DNA of 39,361 nt from the NCBI GenBank assembly GCA_031263525.1, contig JAISFP010000001.1, positions 1-39,361 of the forward strand, given 5' to 3'. The DNA is from Deltaproteobacteria bacterium. GTDB taxonomy: Bacteria; Desulfobacterota; Desulfarculia; Adiutricales; Adiutricaceae. Under the pieces are notes generated by a model. The model searched no databases. It was given only the letters and a program-made list of their open reading frames with translations, and was not told the DNA's origin. The first letter of the stretch is position 1. Each line of letters begins with the position of its first letter. Positions 7,279 through 15,367 of the stretch are shown here, one piece after another. The position numbers and the translations under genes were made by a program.

Positions 7279-9420
7279 ATGCCCGCTCCCCTTCCCGAAG
7301 ACATCCTGATCCCGATCCTGGTCCTTGCCGGCCGGGGACCAGTCAGACCCGGCACGCTGGAGGAAGCGGTCCTGCGCCTGGCCGGCGACCCGGGAAGCCC
7401 GCTTCCCGCATCAAGCTTCCAGACGGAATTCCACGATCTCCCAGGCCTCATCAGCTCATCATGCGAGGGCCTGGCCATGTCCGGGCTCCTCGACCGCCTC
7501 TCCGGAGGACGCTACGGGATAACCCCCCGCGGACAGCGGAGCCTCCAAATGGCCATCGAGAGGATGGACTCGTCTCTCCTCGAAAGATGCCCGGGCTTCC
7601 GGGAACTCGCACCCAGGGCCCCGAGCCCGCACGGCAACGCGGACTTCAGCCCTGCTCTGCCGCCTCCGGGCACAGCCTCGCCGCCCGGCCCAGCTGCTTC
7701 TCCTCGCGCCTCCACGCCGCCCCCCGGCACCGTTCCGCCGCGCGTACCCGCCTCCCACCCCGGAGCAGTCCCGCCTCCCCGCGCCTTCATGTCGACAGGC
7801 ACCGCTCCGCCGAGAGCACCCGTTCCTCTGCCCGGAGCTACCACGACTCCTCGCGCCTTCATGCTGCCTCCAGGAACCGCTCATCAGCCCGGAGCAGCCC
7901 CGCCTCCTCGCGCCGCTGCTCTTCCCCACGTCCAAGCCCCTCAGCCCGGAACCGCGATACCTCCTTGCGCCCTTTCTCCACCGCCCGGCTCCGCTCCCCC
8001 GCACTTCCCCGCCCCTCTGCCAGGTGCTGCCCCGCCTTCTCGCGCCTTCACGCCACCGCCCGGCTCCGCTCCCCCGCACTTCCCCGCCCCTCAGCCAGGT
8101 GCTGCCCCGCCTTCTCGCGCCTTCACGCCGCCGCCCGGCTCCGCTCCCCCTCACGTCCCCGCCCCTCAGCCAGGAGCTGCCCCGCCTTCTCGCGCCTTCC
8201 CGCCGCCCGGCTCCGCTCCCCCTCACGTCCCCGCCCCTCAGCCAGGTGCTGCCCCGCCTTCTCGCGCCTTCATGCCGCCGCCCGGCTCCGCTTTTCCCCA
8301 CGTCCAAGCCCCCCAGCCCGGAACCGCGATGCCGGCTCGCGGCCTGATTTCGCCACCAGGCTCCGCTCCTCCAACCGCCTCCGTTCTTCAGCCCTTCCCC
8401 GCCTCTCAGCCCGGTGCTGCCCCGCCGCCACGCCCCTTTACGGCGCAGCCTGGCTCCGCTCCGCCGGCCGCCTCCGTTCCACATCGCATCCCCGCCCCTC
8501 TGCCCGGAACTGCACCGCCGCCCGGCACCGCTCCCCCGAGCATCCCCGCCCCTCAGCCCGGTACAGTTTCGCCGCCCGGCTCCGCACCCCCGAGAATCCT
8601 CGTCCCCCAGCCCGGTACTGCTCCGCCGCCTCGCGCCTCCACTGCGCCTGGATACCTTTCGCATAAGAATGCTGCCGGACAGGCCTCCCCGGCTTTCACT
8701 GATGGCTCCATTATCCGCGAGCCGCCCCGGGCGACCTTCGCCGCCCGGCTTCCCGAGCCGCCCCGGCAGCCGGGTGCCCTGCAGTCTGACGGAGGCAGGC
8801 TTCCGGAAGCACCCGTGAACCCGAGCACGGCCCCTCCTTCGGAGGTCCTCCATGAACAGCCACCGCGGTCTCCAGCTTCTGGCAGTTCAGTAACCATTGC
8901 ACAAAATATTCAGCGTCCGACGCCGGAGCCGTCCCCGCCTGACGTGCCGGAGAGAGGAAAGGCCCCCTGGATGGCCGGGGCCATCGTCACGCCCGAGGAT
9001 CCCCGCAGGTCGGAGGACGCCAGGAGGGCCGAGGCGGACTTCAGGGCCAGGACGGGCGGGAACCAGCAGGAGATTCTGAGGGCGATCCGCCGGGAGGCCA
9101 GGAATGCCAGGAAGGCCAAACTGCTAAGGAAGTACGGGCATCTGGACCCGAGCCGTGAGGAGGAGGCATTCCTGGCAAGGATGGCGCTGGCCGAGGAGGC
9201 GGAACGTGCGGAGGGTGACCGCCGCGCACTGGATGCCGGGTGCGAGGAGTGTCTCATGCGTGACGAGGAGGTCACGATTGAGGAGAGGGCCCTGCAGTTT
9301 GCCACCGACCGACTCGAGGCGGAGGCCATCTGGGAGGAAGAGGCCCTGCGGGAGGAGACCGACCGCGCCCAGGACGCGCCCCCTCCCCCCGCCAGCCGCG
9401 TCCGTCCACCCTCTCGGTGA
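7279..9420 (+). CDS. Array member 1: Mrr_N-like winged helix, Pro-rich repeats, charged C-terminus
   Basis: 713 residues. Residues 1-110 keep the array-wide winged-helix plan: a start of the type EDILIPILVLAG, a recognition-helix stretch ending MSGLLDRLSGGRYGITPRGQ, and the closing LLERCPGFREL motif. Residues ~115-560 are a proline/alanine-rich linker with a 25-residue repeat (PPPGSAPPHFPAPQPGAAPP). The last ~150 residues are highly charged and probably helical (AEEAERAEGDRRALDAGCEE). They do not resemble the Mrr-like C-terminus of the other members, so this copy has lost or swapped that domain. GAGAG lies close upstream of the ATG. Long opposite-strand ORFs here are GC-driven shadows. Function unknown; DNA binding is inferred from the winged helix. 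Confidence 0.75.
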   Translation: MPAPLPEDILIPILVLAGRGPVRPGTLEEAVLRLAGDPGSPLPASSFQTEFHDLPGLISSSCEGLAMSGLLDRLSGGRYGITPRGQRSLQMAIERMDSSLLERCPGFRELAPRAPSPHGNADFSPALPPPGTASPPGPAASPRASTPPPGTVPPRVPASHPGAVPPPRAFMSTGTAPPRAPVPLPGATTTPRAFMLPPGTAHQPGAAPPPRAAALPHVQAPQPGTAIPPCALSPPPGSAPPHFPAPLPGAAPPSRAFTPPPGSAPPHFPAPQPGAAPPSRAFTPPPGSAPPHVPAPQPGAAPPSRAFPPPGSAPPHVPAPQPGAAPPSRAFMPPPGSAFPHVQAPQPGTAMPARGLISPPGSAPPTASVLQPFPASQPGAAPPPRPFTAQPGSAPPAASVPHRIPAPLPGTAPPPGTAPPSIPAPQPGTVSPPGSAPPRILVPQPGTAPPPRASTAPGYLSHKNAAGQASPAFTDGSIIREPPRATFAARLPEPPRQPGALQSDGGRLPEAPVNPSTAPPSEVLHEQPPRSPASGSSVTIAQNIQRPTPEPSPPDVPERGKAPWMAGAIVTPEDPRRSEDARRAEADFRARTGGNQQEILRAIRREARNARKAKLLRKYGHLDPSREEEAFLARMALAEEAERAEGDRRALDAGCEECLMRDEEVTIEERALQFATDRLEAEAIWEEEALREETDRAQDAPPPPASRVRPPSR
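7987..8356 (+). repeat. 75-bp in-frame tandem repeat in member 1
   Basis: The string ggctccgctccccc recurs at 7987, 8062, 8137, 8209 and 8284. Spacing is 75 bp, with one 72-bp unit lacking a codon, and the frame never breaks. Flanking DNA (7660-8640) is a more degenerate version of the same Pro-rich pattern. Confidence 0.9.
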
Positions 9421-9624
9421 CCCCCTCCCTGTGCCCCGCTAACGTCGAACCTCTCGCCCGCCCGCTCAGAAGCACATGGATCCAGGCCGGACCGGGCTGG
9501 GCTCCGCGCCTCAGTAACCGGGCCGGCCCCCGCCGCCGTATTGCGAGGGAGCTCCGTAGCCTGCGGAGGCCTGCATGACGGAACCCACCGGAAGGTTTGC
9601 CCCGAGCGGGCGGACAACATATAA

Positions 9625-9771
9625 TATTACCCGTTTAATTAAATGTCGGAATCTTCTCCCATGTTTTGAGAGCGAATCATGGCGAGGAGATACCAGGAAT
9701 GGGTGGTTTCCCGATCTCCCCCCCCCATAGGCTGATAGCTAAAATTCCGACATTTAATTAAACGGGTAATA
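9625..9771 (+). mobile_element. MITE-like element, subgroup B, copy 1
   Basis: A 147-bp element with near-perfect inverted ends: TATTACCCGTTTAATTAAAT on the left, ATTTAATTAAACGGGTAATA on the right, the match extending inward to GTCGGAAT. The interior GAGCGAATCATGGCGAGGAG and the GATAGCTAAAATT block also occur in subgroup A (1984 and 25148), so the two subgroups are homologous along their length. No target duplication is obvious. It is AT-rich against a GC-rich background and non-coding. Confidence 0.85.
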
Positions 9772-9945
9772 TTTAGTGTCTCAGTTGCCTTTTCGGCTCT
9801 CTCGACCGAGTCTGAACCGCCTCCGTATCACGGCGGACCGCCGTAAGACCTTAGCGGAGTGACCGCACTCCCCCGAACCGGGGGCCGCCCCTCCCCCCTG
9901 AGCTTCGGTACTGCCAGGCCTCCCGACACTGCGTGGATGTCCTGC

Positions 9946-10110
9946 CCGGAACCTGAGAGACCGCCCTGCCCCCTAACCTTGAGAGACCGTCCAGCCCCCG
10001 GAACCTGAGAGACCGCCCTGCCGCCTAACCTTGAGAGACCGTCCAGCTCCCGGAACCTGAGAGACCGTCCAGCCCCCGGAACCTGAGACACCGCCCTGCC
10101 CCCGCCTAAG
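9946..10110 (+). repeat. 26-bp intergenic tandem repeat, six units
   Basis: Six units alternate between a GGAACCTGAGAGACCG and a CTAACCTTGAGAGACCG form at 26-bp spacing. The period is not a multiple of three and lies outside any supported gene. Confidence 0.85.
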
Positions 10111-10302
10111 GCAACACCGGGGCCGGCCCTTCTTCCTCGCCCCCCTCCTGGCCCCTCCCAGCGTTCCGGCGCAGGGCCGGGCACCCGACAGCACTCCCCT
10201 CCCGACCTGCCTGCCAGGTCGGGCTGCCGACCGCGCTCCCATCCCTTCCTGCCGGGCCGGGAGCCACCCACCCCTCCGACATCCTGGCAGTGCCGTAACG
10301 CC

Positions 10303-12945
10303 ATGACCGACGCCCCTTTCGCGGAAATACTCGTTCCAGTGCTGGCCATGCACGCCCTGCACAACAGTCCCGATCCCGCTGCCCTGGAGGGCCACGTCCT
10401 GGGTCTAACGGCCGGGGAGCCGGACGGGACAGGCTGCCCCCCGCAGGACCCCTTCGGGCCCGGCATGGAGGGGGGCGACCCGGGAGGGATGTTCTGCCGG
10501 ATCCTCTGGGCAGTGCGCCGCCTGGAGGACATGGGCCACCTGACCCGCTCGCCCGTCCCCGGGCTCCACGCCATCACCCCCGAGGCCAGGATGGTGCTGG
10601 CCACGGTCCTCCGCATCGCCGGCCCGGAAGGCTCGCTCGTGAGGAGGTACCCGGGCCTGGGCCGCCTCGTCCCCTCCCGGCGTGAGCCGGAACCCTGGGA
10701 GACGACCGGCGGGCTCGGGTCCGGGGACCTGGAGGCCGTGGCCCCCTGGGAGGGGGCAAGCCCACTGACCCATTCCGGGCTAGCCATGCCGCTCATGGCG
10801 GCCGCGCTGGATCTCTCGTGGGACCCTCGGTCCGGGCCCCGCGAGCTCCTGGCCATGGCCCTGAGGCTGGCGGGCGCGGCAAGGCACCTCTCCGGGCTCC
10901 GCCCCCCGGACCCGAGCTGCCCGGATCTTGACCGCGTCTTCGAGGAGACTGCCGGCACGCTGGCCAGTGCCGGGCTCCTGCACCGAGCCGGCAGCGACAC
11001 CGTGCCCTTCAGGATAACCGACGCGGGCAGGCCCGTCGCCCTGGGCCTGGACCCGCTCAGGCGCCTCCTGGCCTGCTCCGCCGCCTGTTCTGGCTTGCGG
11101 CCCGGTTCAGGGCCCACCGGCATGGGCGCGGACGACCTCCTGAACCTGGAGCGGGCCGCCCTCGAGCTCAGGGCCGGGGATCTTGCCCCCATCGCCAGGG
11201 GGATCCTCGCCACCGGCCGCGCAGCCTTCAGGCGGCTCGGGACGGAGGTCTCCGCAGCAGCGGCGGCGCGCGTGCCGGGCCGCAGGTCCCTCATCCCCTT
11301 CCAGGACGTCCGGGCCGGGGACGGCTCCGCAGCCGCGAGGAAAGTCGACGCCCTGCGGGGACGCATGGAGCGCAGGGGCACAGGCTGCTGGGCCCTCCTC
11401 GCGGCGGGGAATCTCCACCCCAAGGTCCAGGACGCCGTTACGGCGGCCTCGCCCAGGTTCAAGGCCGCGGACGAGACCCGCCTGGCGGAGCTCATGTGCG
11501 CGCTGGGATGCGGGGTGACGCCCCTCCCCCGTCTGGAGTTCCGGATGCCGGACCGGGCCTTCTTCGATTCCCTGACCGCCCCCCGCCCGGCCGACACGGG
11601 CCGGAAACGACCGGGGAGGAAGCCGCGGATTGTGGGGAACGGCGTCTGGGAAACCCCCGCCGGACAGATGGTCGACTGCGAATGGCCGCTGGCCTTTTCC
11701 TGGCAGCCGACGCCGGCTGCCTCTGCCGGCGCGACCGGGAACGCCCAGCCGTACCCTGCGGACCAGGCCGGCACGTCCGGTGCCGCCTCGTCGAATCCAG
11801 CGGACCGGGGCGACGCGGCCGGGTCCCCATCGCCGAACTCCCCTGACCAGACCGGCGCTGACCCCGGAGCCAAGCGCCGGAAGGCCATGGCCCGCAAGGA
11901 GACGGCCCCGGAATGGACCCACGCCTCCCTTTTCAGCCATGAGGACGGCACCCGGAAGCCGGCCGACGGTACCGCGGATGCCGGGGCCGACCCCGAAAGC
12001 CCAGCTCCTGCGACATCATCTGCTGAAGACACTGCTTCTGCCTCCGCAGATACCGAATGCCCGGCTCCCGCCTCGGCCTCCTCCCCGGAAGCCGCCGGAA
12101 CCTCGGCAGGCGCCCCCGAAGATGGCACCCCGTCAGCGACCGCCGCCGAAACTTCCCCTGAAATGGCCGCCTCCGGGCCCGGAGCCCAGGAGGCCGCCGC
12201 CGGGAGCGAGGAGAGCGCCGCAGCTCAGGCCCCTGAGGCCGGAGCCCAGGAGGCCGCCGCCGGGAGCGAAGATGGCGCCGCAACTCCGGACCCGAATGCC
12301 GGGTCCCAGAAGGCCGCCGCCGGGAGCGAAGATGGCGCCGCGGCTCCTGACCCGAAGGCAGGGTCCCAGAAGGCCGCCGCCGGGCACGAGGCTCACGACG
12401 ACGATCCTCGCCCGCAGCCCAGGCCCTGCGACAATCCGGAGGAGTTCCTGAGGGAGTGGTCATGCCGCATGGACGAGATTGCGGAAAGGGAGCTTGAGGA
12501 GAACGTCCTCGCGCTCGGGGAGGAGCCGCTCCTTAAGCTGGGCCGCATCATCGCGGACGCGGCCAGGCGGACCTCGCCGGAACTGAGGGTCTCCGGTCTC
12601 GGGGACTGGGGCGTGAGCTTACCGGGCATCTTTCCCGAGACCTGCCCGAACCAGCACGTGCTCCCCGTCAGGGCCAGGGCCTCCGGACTGGCGGAGGCGG
12701 GCGATCTGGAACGCATTGTCCAGGACATGGAGACCGCACGGGTCTCGAGGGCCGTCCTGTTCGCCCCCCTCGGTCTGGACGGCGGGGCTGCGGCCCGCGC
12801 GGAAGCCCTCTCAGGAAGGATCCGCTGCCTGGAAGCGAAGGATACTGCCCGGCTCATGCTGAGGCTCGGGGTGGGCACGAAGGTCTTCCTCTCGGTCGAG
12901 CGCTCCTTGGCGGACATGGACTACCTGGCCGCCCTGGAGGAGTAG
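10303..12945 (+). CDS. Array member 2: two winged helices, two Mrr-like C-terminal domains
   Basis: 880 residues, the largest member. Residues 1-130: first winged helix (AEILVPVLAMHAL, then SLVRRYPGLGRL). Residues ~165-270: second winged helix with GLLHRAGSDTVPFRITDAG. Residues ~285-425: an Mrr-like end domain (RLAELMCALGCGVTPL, then MPDRAFFDSL). Residues ~430-710: Ala/Pro-rich linker ending in 20-residue repeats. Residues ~715-880: a second end domain with AVLFAPLGLDGG, ARLMLRLGVGTKVF and DMDYLAAL. The C-terminal domain therefore occurs twice. Neither copy shows a GDGGID...QAK-type active site. The ribosome site is weak; the start was chosen because it aligns with the other members. Function unknown. 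Confidence 0.75.
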   Translation: MTDAPFAEILVPVLAMHALHNSPDPAALEGHVLGLTAGEPDGTGCPPQDPFGPGMEGGDPGGMFCRILWAVRRLEDMGHLTRSPVPGLHAITPEARMVLATVLRIAGPEGSLVRRYPGLGRLVPSRREPEPWETTGGLGSGDLEAVAPWEGASPLTHSGLAMPLMAAALDLSWDPRSGPRELLAMALRLAGAARHLSGLRPPDPSCPDLDRVFEETAGTLASAGLLHRAGSDTVPFRITDAGRPVALGLDPLRRLLACSAACSGLRPGSGPTGMGADDLLNLERAALELRAGDLAPIARGILATGRAAFRRLGTEVSAAAAARVPGRRSLIPFQDVRAGDGSAAARKVDALRGRMERRGTGCWALLAAGNLHPKVQDAVTAASPRFKAADETRLAELMCALGCGVTPLPRLEFRMPDRAFFDSLTAPRPADTGRKRPGRKPRIVGNGVWETPAGQMVDCEWPLAFSWQPTPAASAGATGNAQPYPADQAGTSGAASSNPADRGDAAGSPSPNSPDQTGADPGAKRRKAMARKETAPEWTHASLFSHEDGTRKPADGTADAGADPESPAPATSSAEDTASASADTECPAPASASSPEAAGTSAGAPEDGTPSATAAETSPEMAASGPGAQEAAAGSEESAAAQAPEAGAQEAAAGSEDGAATPDPNAGSQKAAAGSEDGAAAPDPKAGSQKAAAGHEAHDDDPRPQPRPCDNPEEFLREWSCRMDEIAERELEENVLALGEEPLLKLGRIIADAARRTSPELRVSGLGDWGVSLPGIFPETCPNQHVLPVRARASGLAEAGDLERIVQDMETARVSRAVLFAPLGLDGGAAARAEALSGRIRCLEAKDTARLMLRLGVGTKVFLSVERSLADMDYLAALEE
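12181..12390 (+). repeat. 60-bp in-frame repeat in member 2
   Basis: Units starting ggagcccaggaggccgccgc or gggtcccagaaggccgccgc occur at 12181, 12241, 12301 and 12361, exactly 60 bp apart. They encode about 3.5 copies of a 20-residue Ala/Gly/Glu-rich peptide between the two C-terminal domains. Confidence 0.9.
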
Positions 12946-13355
12946 CGCCCAGCCCCCGCCCGGGCCCGCCTGCGGACGGACGGCCCTGCGGGCGCCCGCC
13001 GTTCATGCGGAAGGCTGGACACGCCACGCCATGCCGCGCCCTGAAACATCAGGCAGGCGGACAGTCCGGGTCGCGCCCTGTTCGCACTCATCTTAGTACA
13101 GCCATGCCATGCCATGACGGGCCGTGAGGTCATGCCCGCCGGACGGCCCTGAAGGGGGCGAACAGTTTACAGAAACGGCGAGATACGCTATATTGAGTTC
13201 AAAAGTGTTGTCCGGCGGACGACCGTCTGCGGCCCGGCCTAATTCCATGCCGCCCGGCCAGGGCTTCCCCTGGTCCCCGGCCCCGGTCCGCCCCCGGCCA
13301 GACCCCAGTCCTTCACCCAGTCCCGTGCCCGTCTCGGCACCCCGTGCGGTTGACC
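12946..13355. other. Spacer between members 2 and 3
   Basis: About 410 bp, GC-rich, with no supported gene, RNA or element. The ORF at 13124-13642 overlaps member 3 in another frame and is a shadow. Confidence 0.4.
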
Positions 13356-14903
13356 ATGCCCCTGCCTCCCGTCGACATCTTCTATCCTGCCGTGCTCGAG
13401 TTCTCTTTCACCTTCAGGACGGTGTCCGTGGACTCGCTCAGGGGTCCCGTGGGCCGGCGGCTGAAGATCTTGGACGGCCAGCCCGACGCCCCGGCCCCTT
13501 CCGGAAACGAGACCGGGATCGACTACTCCATACGCAGGGCCCTGGACGACCTGGAACGGGCAGGGCTCATGGCCCGTACGGATTTCAGGACATTCGAGAT
13601 TACCGAGAAGGGCATGGGCCTGTTCCCGTCCATCACGTATGAGCGGCCCCTCGCCGTCATCCTGAACGAAATCATGGCCGGGAAGGCCGGGGGCAACCCG
13701 CGGACTGCCAGTCCCCGCCCGGAAGAGCGGCGGTTCCCCGCAGGTCCCGCCGCCCGGGACCACAGCGGCCCGCTCTCCGCCGCCGGGTGCCGCCTGCCGG
13801 CGCTCGCGGCCCTGGCCCGCCTCGGCCATGCCTCCTGCACGGACATCAGGACCGAATCGCTGAACATGCTCACGGCCCAGGCAGCGGCCAGCGGCATCAG
13901 GCATTTTGATCCGGACAGCCCGGATCTGCTCGTCAAAATCCGTCAGGCCGTCACGTCCCTGATAAGCTCCGGTCGCGCGGAACGCGTCAGCAGAGGCATA
14001 TACAAAATCACGCCTTTCGGCCTGGAGACCCTCACAAGGCACTTCCCGGATTTCGAGGGCGCCGCCGGGCCGCGCCGGGCCGCGCCGGCACCGCCCGCCA
14101 GAAATCTCGCCTCCCCGAACGATGCCGCCAAGCTCCGCGAAGCGCTCGGCCGCTGGGCGGCGGCTCTCGGCCCGAAAATGAAGGAGGGGCTCGCGGCAGC
14201 CGTCTCCCGCAGGGAGGCGGACTATGACGGACTGAAGAATGGGGCGCCATCCGACGCGGCCCGCGCCTCCCGGCACGAGGCAGGCGCTTCGCAGGACATG
14301 TCCTCCATCGTCCGGCTCCATGAGGAAGCCATGGCGGCGACGACGGAGGCCCGGGCCATCCGGGCCCAGATCGATGCCGAAAATGCAAGGCTTATGGACC
14401 CCATCGCCTTCGGCACGGGCCCCTTCCGGTCGGGAAGTCCCCTCCCCCGCGACCACTACAGCGCCGTCGCGGACGCCGTCAGGGAATACGAGGCCGACGT
14501 CATAGGGACCCTCAAGAGGCTCATCCTGGAGCTGGACCCCGAGAGCTTCGCCAGGCTCGCGGAAGCCGCCGCCCCCGGCATCTGGGAGGGCATGGACCCC
14601 GGAGGCGCCCCGGCCCCCAGCGAGGTGAGGGCCGTCACCGAGTCCGAGGCCCGCGACGGGCTCGACTGGCTCAGGATCTTCGCCATGGACATGCTGTCCA
14701 GATCCGCCGGTCCCTGGGCCCTCTTCATCTCCGGCGAGCTCCCCCCTGAGGCGGCGGAGATCGTCGCAAGGCTCCCCGGCCACGCTAAGGTCGCCGACGC
14801 CTCCCGCATGGCGGCGCTCATGTACCGCTACGGAGTGGGTGTCCGGACGGTCGGCGTCCTTGCGGCGAAGGAGGCCGACCCCAAGGTCTTCGGATGGAGG
14901 TAG
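13356..14903 (+). CDS. Array member 3: two winged helices plus helical region and Mrr-like tail
   Basis: 515 residues from the ATG at 13356. A GTG four codons earlier is open, but the ATG aligns with other members (MPLPPVDIFYPAVLEF). Residues 1-~105: first winged helix with ALDDLERAGLMARTDFRTFE. Residues ~140-235: second winged helix with SLISSGRAERVSRGIYKITP. Residues ~250-360 are helical and charged, with no tandem repeats. The tail holds SAGPWALFISGELPPEAAEI, then MAALMYRYGVGVRTV, matching the LA.LM...GVGV close of the Mrr family. No acidic-Q.K catalytic set is visible. This is one of the compact, repeat-free members. Confidence 0.75.
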   Translation: MPLPPVDIFYPAVLEFSFTFRTVSVDSLRGPVGRRLKILDGQPDAPAPSGNETGIDYSIRRALDDLERAGLMARTDFRTFEITEKGMGLFPSITYERPLAVILNEIMAGKAGGNPRTASPRPEERRFPAGPAARDHSGPLSAAGCRLPALAALARLGHASCTDIRTESLNMLTAQAAASGIRHFDPDSPDLLVKIRQAVTSLISSGRAERVSRGIYKITPFGLETLTRHFPDFEGAAGPRRAAPAPPARNLASPNDAAKLREALGRWAAALGPKMKEGLAAAVSRREADYDGLKNGAPSDAARASRHEAGASQDMSSIVRLHEEAMAATTEARAIRAQIDAENARLMDPIAFGTGPFRSGSPLPRDHYSAVADAVREYEADVIGTLKRLILELDPESFARLAEAAAPGIWEGMDPGGAPAPSEVRAVTESEARDGLDWLRIFAMDMLSRSAGPWALFISGELPPEAAEIVARLPGHAKVADASRMAALMYRYGVGVRTVGVLAAKEADPKVFGWR

Positions 14904-15190
14904 CCTGAAGGTCTTGGGGACGGGGCAGCCCGAAGGCCGGAGAAGGAGGGCTACTCAAAGACCCGAGGAAGGAGGCAACCCGAAGGCCGAAGTAACGATG
15001 GTTGCCCGAAGACCGGAGAAGGAGGGTTGCCCTAAGGCCGGAAAAGGAGGGTTGCCCTAAGGCCGGAGAAGGAGGGTTGCCCTAAGGCCGGAGGAAGGGG
15101 GCGGCCAAGGCCGGAGGAAGGGGGCGGCCCGAAGCTCGGAGGAAGGTGGCGGCCCGAAGCTCGGAGGAAGGTGGCAGGCCCCGTCCCCAA
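14904..15190 (+). repeat. 25-bp intergenic tandem repeat
   Basis: After member 3, units of the form ggagaaggagggttgcccta aggcc repeat at 25-bp spacing. Copies are cleanest at 15016-15110 and degenerate on both sides, about ten in all. The motif GCCCGAAGGC recurs in the spacer after member 5 (27440-27550). The array fills most of the spacer up to about 15190; a further ~175 bp before member 4 shows nothing. Confidence 0.8.
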
Positions 15191-15367
15191 CCATGACTCC
15201 AGTTTCATGCCCCGTTAACGGTGGCGTTCCCCCACCGGGCCTGAACCGGAAGCCGACATGCCGCTCCGGCAACCCCATCCCCCGCGACCTGACCGCAGCC
15301 TTTGACAGATTTCCCCCGCCTGCAGCCTCCGCCGCTCACTGCGCAACTACCACCCCAGAAGGACAGC

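Larger units (their letters stand above)
9421..10302. other. Gene-free spacer with MITE and 26-bp repeats
   Basis: Between members 1 and 2 there is no believable gene. The spacer carries a MITE-like element (9625-9771) and a 26-bp tandem array (about 9946-10110). The rest is GC-rich and unremarkable. Long minus-strand ORFs crossing it are shadows. Confidence 0.6.

Noticed and set aside
7960-8360. CRISPR array
   Set aside because: Repeats are directly tandem without unique spacers, lie in a reading frame and have no cas genes nearby. The same applies to the intergenic arrays.
7101-8666. 521-residue plus-strand ORF rich in Arg/Pro/Ser
   Set aside because: It is the +1 shadow of the Pro-rich repeats of member 1 and begins in IS66-adjacent DNA without family features.
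9828-12128. 766-residue minus-strand ORF
   Set aside because: It lies opposite member 2, crosses the 26-bp spacer repeats and is Ser/Arg/Gly-rich, as expected for the antisense frame of very GC-rich coding DNA. Member 2 has family domains on the plus strand.
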